Source: JAVXAG01 sp036660615 (GTDB taxonomy: Bacteria > Bacillota > Clostridia > Peptostreptococcales > Anaerovoracaceae). Taken from it: a DNA stretch of 17,518 nucleotides. The notes under the pieces are model-generated. The model was not told where the DNA came from, did not search any database, and was given only the letters and a program-made list of their open reading frames with translations. The stretch's first letter is position 1, and each line of letters begins with the position of its first letter. Position numbers and translations under genes: made by a program. Positions 6,880 to 14,665 of this stretch are shown here, piece by piece. Location of the stretch: contig JAVXAG010000030.1 of assembly GCA_036660615.1 (NCBI GenBank), positions 1-17,518 of the forward strand, given 5' to 3'.

Positions 6880-6909
6880 TATTTCCTTGAATAGTCAACC
6901 AAGGAAATA
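6880..6909 (+). promoter_or_regulatory. Leader hairpin upstream of yraN
   Basis: A perfect 10-bp inverted repeat, TATTTCCTTG (6880-6889) with CAAGGAAATA (6900-6909), encloses a 10-base loop. No T run follows, so it is not a terminator. Its 5' arm can also pair with the yraN Shine-Dalgarno at 6921-6930, which would make it a switchable translation control. Confidence 0.5.
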
Positions 6910-6934
6910 AGAAGATAAAATTTAAGGAGGGTTT

Positions 6935-7267
6935 ATGGGAAATAACAAATTGGTGGGAGATTTAGGCGAAGAATTCGCTACGAAACTTTTGAGGTTAAAA
7001 GGATATGAAATTTTGGAAACAAAGTATTATTGCAAATTAGGAGAAATTGATATCATAGCCAAGAAAGAAAATGAACTATTTTTTATTGAGGTTAAGACAA
7101 GGCAGTCCCTTGCAATGGGAAGTCCAGCAGAATCGGTAACAAGTCAGAAGCGTGAACGGATACGGAGAGTTGCAAGATACTATATTTACACAGAAAAAGT
7201 CGAGTATGAAAAATGCTCATTTCAAGTAATAGAAGTTTTAACTAATCACATTGAGAATGCCTTTTAA
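6935..7267 (+). CDS. yraN: YraN/UPF0102 family nuclease-fold protein
   Basis: A 110-residue protein of the UPF0102 family, which has a Holliday-junction-resolvase-like PD-(D/E)XK fold. The expected active-site residues are visible: Glu37 and Asp39 in LGEIDII, then Glu52 and Lys54 in FIEVKTR. The GDLGEEFATKLL opening is the family's N-terminal helix. Its biochemical role is not settled, although conserved linkage to dprA and yifB points to DNA processing. AAGGAGGG lies four bases before ATG 6935. It heads the unit and is followed after 12 bases by yifB. Its leader holds two clear inverted repeats, so expression is probably controlled. Confidence 0.93.
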   Translation: MGNNKLVGDLGEEFATKLLRLKGYEILETKYYCKLGEIDIIAKKENELFFIEVKTRQSLAMGSPAESVTSQKRERIRRVARYYIYTEKVEYEKCSFQVIEVLTNHIENAF

Positions 7268-7279
7268 GGAGGGAAGAAA

Positions 7280-8809
7280 ATGTTATCAAAGATATTAACC
7301 GCATCAATACAAGGAATTGAAGCAAAGCCAGTATTTGTTGAGACAGATATATCCAAAGGATTGCCGGCACTGAACATTGTTGGACTGGGAGACACTACAG
7401 TAAAAGAAGCTAGAGAGAGAATTAGACTTGCAATACAAAATTCAGGAATAGCATATCCAAACAGCAGAATAACAGTAAATTTATCACCCGCAAACGTAAA
7501 GAAAAAGGGAAGTCATTTTGACTTGGCTATGGCAGTGGGAATAATGGCTAGCAGCCGTTTATTGTTTGACGGTGAGCTGGAGAAATATTGCTTTATAGGA
7601 GAATTATCTCTTGACGGTGGAATCAATCGGGTGGAAGGAATATTGCCAATGGTTTTGGCAATGAGGAAACAGTCAGTCAAAAAAGTCATTATTCCAATGG
7701 GAAATAGAGAGGAGGCATTGTTAGTTCAAGATATGGAGATATATCCAGCAGAAGACTTGGAATCAGTGATAAATCATTTTAATTATAAAGACAAATTAAA
7801 AGTCTATATAAATGAAGAAAGAAACATTTCAAAATTGGCACTGCCAAAAAGAAAACTTTCCTTAGATTATTCGGATATTATGGGAGAAGAAAGTGCTAAG
7901 AGAGCAATTTCAATTGCAGTTGCTGGGAATCATGGAATTATTATGACAGGAAGCCCAGGAACAGGCAAAACTATGATTTCTGAGAGAATACCTACAATTA
8001 TGCCAGAGATGACATATGATGAAATATTGGAAACTACAGTAATTTACTCAGTTGCTGGAAATTTGAGTGAGGAAATCCCATACATAATTGATAGACCTTT
8101 TCGTCAGCCACATCACAGAATAACACCAGCGGGGCTTATAGGTGGAGGTGGAAATCCAAAACCGGGAGAAATTTCACTTGCCAATAAAGGAGTTCTGTTT
8201 TTAGACGAGATAGGCGAATATGATAGAAACCTTATAGAACTTCTGAGGTTGCCTTTGGAGAAGAAAAAGATAAACATATTTAGGGGTGGGATAAACTATG
8301 TTTTCCCTGCAGATTTTATGTTGGTGGCAGCAACTAATCCTTGCAAATGTGGGTACTATGGCGATCCAACACATCAATGCAAATGTACTGCTGGTGAAAT
8401 AGAACGATATAGGGCAAAATTATCGGGGCCAATTCTGGATAGAATTGATATGAGCATTGAGTTAACCCCTATTACTTACAATCAGCTAAATGGAACAAAG
8501 ACAGAATCTTCACTTGATATGAAAATGGAAATTGAAAGAGTAAGAAAAGTCCAGAGAGAACGTTATGCAAAAGAAGGAATACAATTCAACAGTCAGCTTG
8601 AAGAAAATCAAATAGAAAAATTCTGTCACCTAAAACCTGAAGGAAACGAAATGATGGAAAGAGCATTTAGCCGTTTAGGATTAAACCCTAGAACTTTTTG
8701 GAAAGTTCTTAAAGTGGCAAGAACTGTGGCAGACTTTCAACAAAGCGAAGAAATCACCACAGCACATATAGGGGAAGCATTGCAGTATAGAATGGGAAAG
8801 GAAAATTAA
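7280..8809 (+). CDS. yifB: YifB/ComM-type magnesium-chelatase-like AAA+ ATPase
   Basis: A 509-residue protein of usual length for the YifB/ComM family. An N-terminal Lon-protease-like domain (about 20-145) precedes an AAA+ module. Walker A is GSPGTGKT at 224-231, and Walker B is VLFLDE at about 305-310. The family block RPFRQPHHRITPAGLIGGGG (272-291) and a cysteine-rich NPCKCGYYGDPTHQCKC segment are both present, as is the C-terminal chelatase-like helical domain. In Gram-negative transformable bacteria ComM is a hexameric helicase that helps branch migration during recombination. By homology this one likely acts on DNA with DprA, and its older label 'magnesium chelatase' is misleading. AAGGAGGG precedes the ATG. 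Its TAA is followed at once by the dprA ATG. Confidence 0.94.
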   Translation: MLSKILTASIQGIEAKPVFVETDISKGLPALNIVGLGDTTVKEARERIRLAIQNSGIAYPNSRITVNLSPANVKKKGSHFDLAMAVGIMASSRLLFDGELEKYCFIGELSLDGGINRVEGILPMVLAMRKQSVKKVIIPMGNREEALLVQDMEIYPAEDLESVINHFNYKDKLKVYINEERNISKLALPKRKLSLDYSDIMGEESAKRAISIAVAGNHGIIMTGSPGTGKTMISERIPTIMPEMTYDEILETTVIYSVAGNLSEEIPYIIDRPFRQPHHRITPAGLIGGGGNPKPGEISLANKGVLFLDEIGEYDRNLIELLRLPLEKKKINIFRGGINYVFPADFMLVAATNPCKCGYYGDPTHQCKCTAGEIERYRAKLSGPILDRIDMSIELTPITYNQLNGTKTESSLDMKMEIERVRKVQRERYAKEGIQFNSQLEENQIEKFCHLKPEGNEMMERAFSRLGLNPRTFWKVLKVARTVADFQQSEEITTAHIGEALQYRMGKEN

Positions 8810-9667
8810 ATGGAGATTAAAAAAATTCTTAAAACCGATGATGAGTATCCTTTATTGTTAAGAGAAATAGCAGGACCACCAGATGAACTTTTTTGTATTG
8901 GCAACTTGGATTTACTGAATTCAACGTGTGTAGCCACTGTGGGGGCAAGAAAATGTACCGATTATGGTAGGAGTGTGGCCAAATCTTTGGGCAATAGATT
9001 AGGTCAAAATAAGATTACTGTGGTCAGTGGATTGGCAAAAGGAATAGATTCTTTTTGCCATGAAGGAACATTAGAGGTTGACGGGAGTACCATAGCTGTG
9101 CTAGGCTGTGGGATAGATTTATGTTATCCTTTGGAAAATTCTAAATTAAAAAATAGTATTTGTGAGAAGGGTTTGGTGATTTCCGAATACCCACCTGGCA
9201 CACCTGCACAGCCATTTATGTTTCCAAGAAGAAACAGGATTATCAGTGGATTGTCCAAATGTACTGTGGTGGTTGAGGCAAGTAACAAAAGTGGCTCACT
9301 TATCACTGCAGAAGAAGCAATAGATCAAGGAAGAGGAGTCTATGCTGTACCGGGCAATATTACAAGCTTGTATAGTTTTGGGACAAACAAATTAATCAGA
9401 GATGGGGCAACACCACTAGTTGTAATAGATGATATTCTAGTGGATATTGGTATACAACCTAAAATAGAAGATGTGATTTATGAAAACATGGGAGAGGATG
9501 AAAGAAGGGTTTTTGATGTCATCAACAGTAACGGTGAGGTGACAATTGATTATATTTATCACAAAACCAACATAAAACCATGGGAAATAAATGGTATAAT
9601 CACTATTTTAGAGATGAAAGGAATAATTTTTTCATCTTTAGGGAAAATTTTTGTTGCAAAATTCTGA
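8810..9667 (+). CDS. dprA: DprA/Smf DNA-processing protein
   Basis: A 285-residue DprA, which loads RecA onto incoming single-stranded DNA and protects it. The Rossmann-like core is clear: VGARKCTDYG at 44-53, VVSGLAKGIDSFCHEG at 71-86, VLGCGIDLCYP at 97-107, PRRNRIISGLS at 139-149 and SGSLITAEEA at 161-170. Residues about 225-285 look like the C-terminal winged-helix domain. The N-terminal region before the core is short. No separate Shine-Dalgarno is evident, because the ATG directly abuts the yifB stop, so translation is most likely coupled. The end of the gene carries the predicted topA promoter, including a weak CodY-like box. Complete and apparently intact. Confidence 0.95.
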   Translation: MEIKKILKTDDEYPLLLREIAGPPDELFCIGNLDLLNSTCVATVGARKCTDYGRSVAKSLGNRLGQNKITVVSGLAKGIDSFCHEGTLEVDGSTIAVLGCGIDLCYPLENSKLKNSICEKGLVISEYPPGTPAQPFMFPRRNRIISGLSKCTVVVEASNKSGSLITAEEAIDQGRGVYAVPGNITSLYSFGTNKLIRDGATPLVVIDDILVDIGIQPKIEDVIYENMGEDERRVFDVINSNGEVTIDYIYHKTNIKPWEINGIITILEMKGIIFSSLGKIFVAKF

Positions 9668-9682
9668 AAACAATAATACAAT
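9654..9682 (+). promoter_or_regulatory. Sigma-A promoter of topA-hslV-hslU-codY, with a weak CodY-like box
   Basis: TTGCAA (9654-9659), a 17-bp spacer and TACAAT (9677-9682) overlap the dprA stop codon. The start site should be near 9689, 45 bases before topA. Bases 9658-9672 match the known CodY consensus AATTTTCWGAAAATT at 11 of 15 positions, mostly in the core TTCTGAAAA, and lie between -35 and -10. The promoter is well supported; the CodY site is tentative. Confidence 0.6.
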
Positions 9683-9734
9683 CATATCTTGAACAAAATA
9701 TATTTTTGTGTGTATGGAATATATGGGAGGAAAA

Positions 9735-11792
9735 ATGGCTAGTACGAAAAAAACATTAGTAATTGTAGAATCACCTTCAAAAGCAAAGACCATAGGAAAG
9801 TATCTTGGTGCCAACTATAAAGTCATCGCTTCGGTAGGACATGTACGGGATTTGCCAAAAAGCAAACTGGGCATTGATATTGAAAATAATTTTGAACCGC
9901 AGTATATCCCAATTAGGGGAAAAGGCGATTTGATAAAAGAATTAAGAAAAGAAGCAAAGAAAGCTTCCAAAGTCTATCTGGCAACTGACCCGGATAGAGA
10001 GGGAGAAGCAATATCATGGCATTTGGCATTTTTGCTGGGTATAGATGAAAAAGAACCTTGCAGAATCGCGTTTAATGAGATAACAAAAGATACAATTAAG
10101 GCAGCAGTTAAAAAACCAAGACCTATAGATTTGAAACTGGTGGATGCTCAGCAGGCAAGACGAGTTTTGGATAGATTGGTAGGTTATCAAATTAGCCCAT
10201 TGCTCTGGAGAAAAATCAGAAGAGGTTTAAGCGCAGGCAGAGTTCAATCTGCGGCACTAAAGATAATTTGTGATAGGGAAAAGCTAATTAACGACTTTGT
10301 TCCTAAAGAGTATTGGAATATTGTAGCAGAATTTAAAAACGGAAAGGGATTTTCGGCTAAGCTTGCAGAATGTAAGGGAAAGAAGATCACTGTTGAAACT
10401 AAGATAGATACGGATAACATACTTGACCAATTGAAAAAAGGAAACTATACCGTAAAATCTATGACAGAAAAAGAGAGAACCAAAAAACCATATGCTCCAT
10501 TTACCACAAGTAGTTTGCAACAAGAAGCATCGACAAAGTTAAATTATTTTACTAAGAAAACAATGATGATTGCTCAGCAATTATATGAAGGTGTTGAAAT
10601 AAAAGGTCATGGAACTGTGGGACTTGTCACTTATATTAGAACCGACTCAGTTAGAATATCAGCTGATGCTAAAACAGCGGCAGCAGAATTTATTACTGAG
10701 AAGTTCGGTAAAGGGTATTTAGGCAACAATTTTTATTCTAATAAGAAAAAAGATATTCAAGATGCCCACGAAGCAATTAGACCAAGTATAATTAGTCTTG
10801 AACCTGATGCAATCAAAGAATCTTTGACTAAGGATCAGTATAATTTATACAGATTAATTTGGGCAAGGTTTGTTGCTAGCCAAATGTCACCAGCTAAATT
10901 TGATAATTTACAGGTGGATATTGAAAATGGAGAATATATTTTTAAGACAACTGGATCAAAACTAGTTTTCGATGGCTTCCAAAAGGTGTATAATAATACA
11001 GTAGATGATGACAGAGATAAAATACTACCACCGATTAGTGTGGGAGAAATTCTGGATTTTGATAAAGTCACAGGTGACCAAAACTTTACGCAACCCCCAT
11101 CGAGATTTACAGAAGCGGGACTTGTAAAGGATTTGGAAGAAAAGAATATAGGTAGACCAAGTACTTATGCGCCAATTATTGGCACTTTGACTGAGAGAAA
11201 ATATGTTTCTAGAGAAAAGAAAGTTCTAATTCCTACAGACTTAGGGTTTGTTGTAACAAATCTAATGGAAGAGTATTTCAAAGAGATTGTAGACGCAAAC
11301 TTCACAGCAGCCATGGAAGACCAGCTAGATGATGTTGAAGTTAAGGATTTGGAATGGAAATCAGTAATTAGTAAATTCTACGAAACTCTAAAAGTGGAAT
11401 TGGAAATTGCGGATAATGCAATTGAAAAAGTAGAAATAGAAGACCAGCCAACAGGGGAACTTTGTGAACTATGTGGAAACCCTATGGTAATTAAGATGGG
11501 TAGATTTGGTGAGTTTGCTGCTTGTAAGGGATATCCTGAATGCAAAAACACAAAACCTATCATAAAGACTATCGGTGTAAAATGTCCAGAATGTGGTAAA
11601 GATCTAGTGGCAAGAAAGAGCAAAAAAGGTAAGCTGTTCTATGGATGTAGCGGATACCCAGAATGCACTCAATCATATTGGTACAAGCCAATTGATAGGA
11701 AGTGTCCGGAATGTGGTTCACTCCTACTAGAAAAAAAGACAAAAACAAGCAAATATGCTTGCTCAAAAGCTGAATGTAGCTATAAAGAATAA
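9735..11792 (+). CDS. topA: DNA topoisomerase I (type IA)
   Basis: A 685-residue type IA topoisomerase that relaxes negative supercoils by cutting one strand. The TOPRIM domain has Glu12 in VIVESPSKAKTIG and D85-P-D87-R-E89 in the ATDPDREGEA motif. The catalytic tyrosine is Tyr300 in TYIRTDSVRIS. Three C-terminal zinc ribbons are visible in the last 110 residues, each opening CELC or CPEC; the first two close with a cysteine in a GYPEC motif and the third with AEC. All three keep four cysteines. I chose ATG 9735 because GGGAGG stands just before it; the frame is open further upstream from a GTG at 9708, but that start has no matching site. It has its own promoter and is followed 20 bases later by hslV. 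In Bacillus the genes trmFO and xerC lie between these two; here they are absent. Confidence 0.97.
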   Translation: MASTKKTLVIVESPSKAKTIGKYLGANYKVIASVGHVRDLPKSKLGIDIENNFEPQYIPIRGKGDLIKELRKEAKKASKVYLATDPDREGEAISWHLAFLLGIDEKEPCRIAFNEITKDTIKAAVKKPRPIDLKLVDAQQARRVLDRLVGYQISPLLWRKIRRGLSAGRVQSAALKIICDREKLINDFVPKEYWNIVAEFKNGKGFSAKLAECKGKKITVETKIDTDNILDQLKKGNYTVKSMTEKERTKKPYAPFTTSSLQQEASTKLNYFTKKTMMIAQQLYEGVEIKGHGTVGLVTYIRTDSVRISADAKTAAAEFITEKFGKGYLGNNFYSNKKKDIQDAHEAIRPSIISLEPDAIKESLTKDQYNLYRLIWARFVASQMSPAKFDNLQVDIENGEYIFKTTGSKLVFDGFQKVYNNTVDDDRDKILPPISVGEILDFDKVTGDQNFTQPPSRFTEAGLVKDLEEKNIGRPSTYAPIIGTLTERKYVSREKKVLIPTDLGFVVTNLMEEYFKEIVDANFTAAMEDQLDDVEVKDLEWKSVISKFYETLKVELEIADNAIEKVEIEDQPTGELCELCGNPMVIKMGRFGEFAACKGYPECKNTKPIIKTIGVKCPECGKDLVARKSKKGKLFYGCSGYPECTQSYWYKPIDRKCPECGSLLLEKKTKTSKYACSKAECSYKE

Positions 11793-11812
11793 TTATATTG
11801 GAGGAAGAGAAA

Positions 11813-12352
11813 ATGGTACAATTTCATGCAACTACTATTGTTGCTGTAAAAAGAGGCCCAGATGACATCGCTATTGGTGGTGATGGACAGGTTACAATGG
11901 GCGAAACAACTATTATGAAAAATGGAGCAAAAAAGGTTAGAAAGATTTATAAAAACTCTGTAATTACAGGGTTTGCAGGATCTGTTGCTGATGCTTTTGC
12001 CTTGACTGAGAAATTTGAGAGTAAGCTTGAAGAACACTCAGGAAATTTGAAGAGGGCTGCTGTTGATTTAGCACAGCTATGGCGTTCTGATAAGGGGATG
12101 AGAAGCCTGGAAGCTCTGATGATTGTTGCAGATAAAGATGATTTATTAGTAGTTTCTGGAAATGGTGAAGTAATCGATCCAGACCAAAGTTTTGTCGCTA
12201 TTGGTTCAGGTGGGAATTTTGCATATTCCGCAGCTAACGCATTATTTAACCATACAGATATGACCGCTGAGGAAATTGTAAGGGAATCACTAAAAATAGC
12301 ATCGTCTATTTGTGTGTATACTAATGATAATATTACTGTAGAGAAATTATAG
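11813..12352 (+). CDS. hslV: HslV/ClpQ, peptidase subunit of the HslUV protease
   Basis: A 179-residue proteasome-like peptidase. The N-terminal nucleophile should be Thr7 in MVQFHATTIVAV, exposed after removal of a six-residue leader. Enterobacterial HslV loses only its first Met, while Bacillus ClpQ has a similar SFHATT opening. GDGQVTMG, GFAGSVADAF and the IGSGGN segment are family hallmarks. The frame is open from a TTG 15 bases earlier, but GGAGGAAG sits exactly there as the ribosome binding site, so ATG 11813 is the start. Two stacked hexamers of HslV are capped by HslU in the cytoplasm. The stop is 10 bases from the hslU ATG, keeping the two subunits together. Confidence 0.96.
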   Translation: MVQFHATTIVAVKRGPDDIAIGGDGQVTMGETTIMKNGAKKVRKIYKNSVITGFAGSVADAFALTEKFESKLEEHSGNLKRAAVDLAQLWRSDKGMRSLEALMIVADKDDLLVVSGNGEVIDPDQSFVAIGSGGNFAYSAANALFNHTDMTAEEIVRESLKIASSICVYTNDNITVEKL

Positions 12353-12362
12353 GGGGTACGAT

Positions 12363-13802
12363 ATGGGTAAGAAATTATATAGTATGACTCCAAAGGAAAT
12401 AGTAGCAGAACTGGACAAATATATTATTGGACAAGATGATGCTAAGAAATCTGTAGCTGTAGCACTTAGAAACAGATATAGAAGAAGTCTACTTTCTGAA
12501 GAGATGAGAGAAGAAATAACACCAAAGAATATTTTAATGATGGGTCCTACTGGCGTTGGTAAAACTGAGATAGCAAGACGACTAGCTAAGCTAATGGATG
12601 CACCTTTTGTAAAGGTTGAGGCTACAAAGTTTACTGAAGTAGGTTATGTTGGCAGAGATGTTGACTCTATGGTTAGAGACCTTGTTGAGGCATCAATTAG
12701 AATTACAAAACAGACTAGACTACAAGAAAAATACGATATTGCTGATGATATTGCAGAAGAGATTATTATCGAAGCGATTATCCCAGGCAAAAAGAAACCA
12801 CCACAGAGTAAAGGACCAAAGAATCCTTTGGATTTCTTGATGAACAGTGGCGGATATCCTACACAGAAACAACTCTATGAAGAGGGTCAAACCAAAGAAC
12901 CTGAAGATACTAGAGAACAAAGTGATGTGGAAATGGCTCGTGAACAAGTAAGACAGCAGTTAAGAGAAGGACTTTTGGAGGAGCAATTTATTGAAATTGA
13001 AGTTGCAGATGTTCCAAAAGGAAATCAACTTGATATGAGTAATGAGGGAATGAGCATTGCCATAGGAAATATTTTTGGAGATATGGCACCTCAAAAGAAA
13101 AAGAAAAAAAGAGTTAGAGTTAGAGAAGCTAGAAAGATTTTGAGAGAGCAAGAAGCACAAAAGTTAATTGACATGGATCAAGTAACTGATGAGGCTCTTA
13201 GAAATGCAGAGCAAAATGGTATTATCTTTATTGATGAGATAGATAAAATTGCTTCAGGCGGTGGATATAGATCAGGTGCTGACGTATCAAGAGAAGGTGT
13301 GCAAAGAGATATACTTCCAATTGTTGAAGGAAGTGTAATTAATACAAAATATGGACCAGTTAAGACTGACCATGTATTGTTTATAGGTGCTGGAGCATTT
13401 TCAACGTCTAAACCAACTGATTTGATTCCTGAATTACAAGGAAGATTCCCTATTAGGGTAGAACTTGAAAAATTGACAAAAGACGCGTTCCTAAAGATTT
13501 TGACAGTACCGGAAAATGCTATTGTAAAACAGCATAAGGCATTGCTTGAGACTGAAGGTGTAAAAGTTGATTTTACTGACGAGGCAATTGAAGAGGTTGC
13601 ATCAATGGCGTTCTTAATGAACGAACAGACAGAAAACATTGGAGCAAGAAGGCTTCATACTATTTTAGAAAAACTTTTGGAAGATATTTCCTTCAATATT
13701 CCGGATATGGATGAAGAAGAAATTACTATTGACCAAGAGTATGTTCAAAATAAGTTTTCTGACAAAATACACGTGGAAGATATTGATAGATATATATTAT
13801 AA
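12363..13802 (+). CDS. hslU: HslU/ClpY, AAA+ unfoldase of the HslUV protease
   Basis: A 479-residue AAA+ ATPase that unfolds substrates and threads them into HslV. Walker A is GPTGVGKT at 61-68, and Walker B is IIFIDE at 287-292. The inserted I-domain (about 110-250) is longer and more charged than in the enterobacterial protein, ending with a Lys-rich PQKKKKKRVRVREARK run. The family block SREGVQRDILPIVEG and the AAA+ C-terminal domain with ENIGARRLHTILE follow. The last residues, DIDRYIL, match the tail that docks between HslV subunits, so the interaction surface is intact. GGGGG occurs about seven bases before ATG 12363. The gene is followed 11 bases later by codY. Confidence 0.97.
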   Translation: MGKKLYSMTPKEIVAELDKYIIGQDDAKKSVAVALRNRYRRSLLSEEMREEITPKNILMMGPTGVGKTEIARRLAKLMDAPFVKVEATKFTEVGYVGRDVDSMVRDLVEASIRITKQTRLQEKYDIADDIAEEIIIEAIIPGKKKPPQSKGPKNPLDFLMNSGGYPTQKQLYEEGQTKEPEDTREQSDVEMAREQVRQQLREGLLEEQFIEIEVADVPKGNQLDMSNEGMSIAIGNIFGDMAPQKKKKKRVRVREARKILREQEAQKLIDMDQVTDEALRNAEQNGIIFIDEIDKIASGGGYRSGADVSREGVQRDILPIVEGSVINTKYGPVKTDHVLFIGAGAFSTSKPTDLIPELQGRFPIRVELEKLTKDAFLKILTVPENAIVKQHKALLETEGVKVDFTDEAIEEVASMAFLMNEQTENIGARRLHTILEKLLEDISFNIPDMDEEEITIDQEYVQNKFSDKIHVEDIDRYIL

Positions 13803-13813
13803 GAGGAGAAGTT

Positions 13814-14593
13814 ATGAGTGATCAAATATTGAACAAAATGAGAAAATTAAATTGGGTATTAAGTGAAAGTGCGACAGGTCATTTCTCTTTTTCTGAGTTG
13901 TGTAGAATAATGGGAGAGTTGATGGATTCAAATGCTTACATTATGAATGCTAGAGGCAAGGTACTAGCAGCCTATTACGAAGAAGGGGAAGAAACACCAG
14001 TTGTCCACGATCCAAGTACGGGAAGTGATTCTATTCCTGACAACTATCTTAATAAAATTATGTCCATTGTTGAGACAAAGGCTAATTTGACGGAAGAAAA
14101 CATTAAGGAAATTTATGGTAGTGACTATGAACTATCAGAGAAATATCACACTATTATTCCTGTAATCTTTGGTGGCAACAGAATCGCAACTATGATTATG
14201 GCAAGACATGGAAAAGCATATGATGATGAAGATATCGCTTTCTGTGAGTACGGTGCAACAGTAGTTGGAATCGAAGTGAGTAGAGGAATTACTAATGAAG
14301 AAGAAAAGGATATTAGAATGTTAGGTGCAGTACAAATGGCACTAGAAACATTGTCATATTCAGAACTTGATGCAGTTACAAAGATATTTGCAGAGTTGGA
14401 AGGCGAAGAAGGTCTTCTTGTTGCAAGTAAAATTGCTGATAAATCAGGTATCACTCGCTCAGTTATTGTAAATGCTCTTAGAAAACTTGAAAGTGCAGGT
14501 GTAATCGAATCAAGATCACTTGGAATGAAGGGTACTAGAATTAAGATTATCAATAGATTCCTTAAGGGAGAAATTAAAAAAATAGAGATTTAA
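13814..14593 (+). CDS. codY: CodY, global nutrient-responsive transcription regulator
   Basis: A 259-residue CodY of normal length. An N-terminal GAF-like effector domain (about 1-150) is followed by a linker helix and a C-terminal winged helix. The recognition region ASKIADKSGITRSVIVNALR and the following SAGVIESRSLGMKGTRIK (about 203-240) are almost identical to Bacillus CodY as I remember it, so operator choice should be conserved. The effector half is much more diverged. The residues that bind branched-chain amino acids in Bacillus (Arg61, Met62, Met65, Phe71) do not have obvious counterparts; an IPDNY segment near residue 75 appears to replace FPEEY. The GAF loop is also shorter. GTP sensing, reported for some CodY proteins, cannot be judged. 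AGAGGAG precedes the ATG, and a strong terminator follows. Confidence 0.97.
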   Translation: MSDQILNKMRKLNWVLSESATGHFSFSELCRIMGELMDSNAYIMNARGKVLAAYYEEGEETPVVHDPSTGSDSIPDNYLNKIMSIVETKANLTEENIKEIYGSDYELSEKYHTIIPVIFGGNRIATMIMARHGKAYDDEDIAFCEYGATVVGIEVSRGITNEEEKDIRMLGAVQMALETLSYSELDAVTKIFAELEGEEGLLVASKIADKSGITRSVIVNALRKLESAGVIESRSLGMKGTRIKIINRFLKGEIKKIEI

Positions 14594-14623
14594 TAATAAC
14601 TCTATAATAAGAATTAACAAAAA

Positions 14624-14665
14624 CCCCCGGCAAAACATATGATATATGTGTCGGGGGATATTTTT
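14624..14665 (+). terminator. codY terminator that masks the yunB ribosome binding site
   Basis: CCCCCG (14624-14629) pairs with CGGGGG (14652-14657), and an upper stem ACATAT/ATATGT closes the hairpin. ATATTTTT follows directly. The 3' arm GGGGG and next A are also the best Shine-Dalgarno for ATG 14666. The same DNA thus ends the codY transcript and could hide the next gene's ribosome site. Confidence 0.85.

Noticed and set aside
8807..8812. Frameshift or fusion between yifB and dprA
   Set aside because: The yifB stop TAA and the dprA ATG are directly adjacent and both proteins are complete, so this is ordinary translational coupling.
11947..12393. Open frame of 148 codons antisense to hslV
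   Set aside because: Shadow of a well-supported gene, with no family features and no promoter or ribosome site.
13178..13639. Open frame of 153 codons antisense to hslU
   Set aside because: Serine-rich shadow of the Walker B and C-terminal region of hslU; no start signals.
14590..14608. A TATAAT box just after codY as a yunB promoter
   Set aside because: The hexamer is perfect but no -35 lies 16-18 bp upstream, and its RNA would run straight into the codY terminator.
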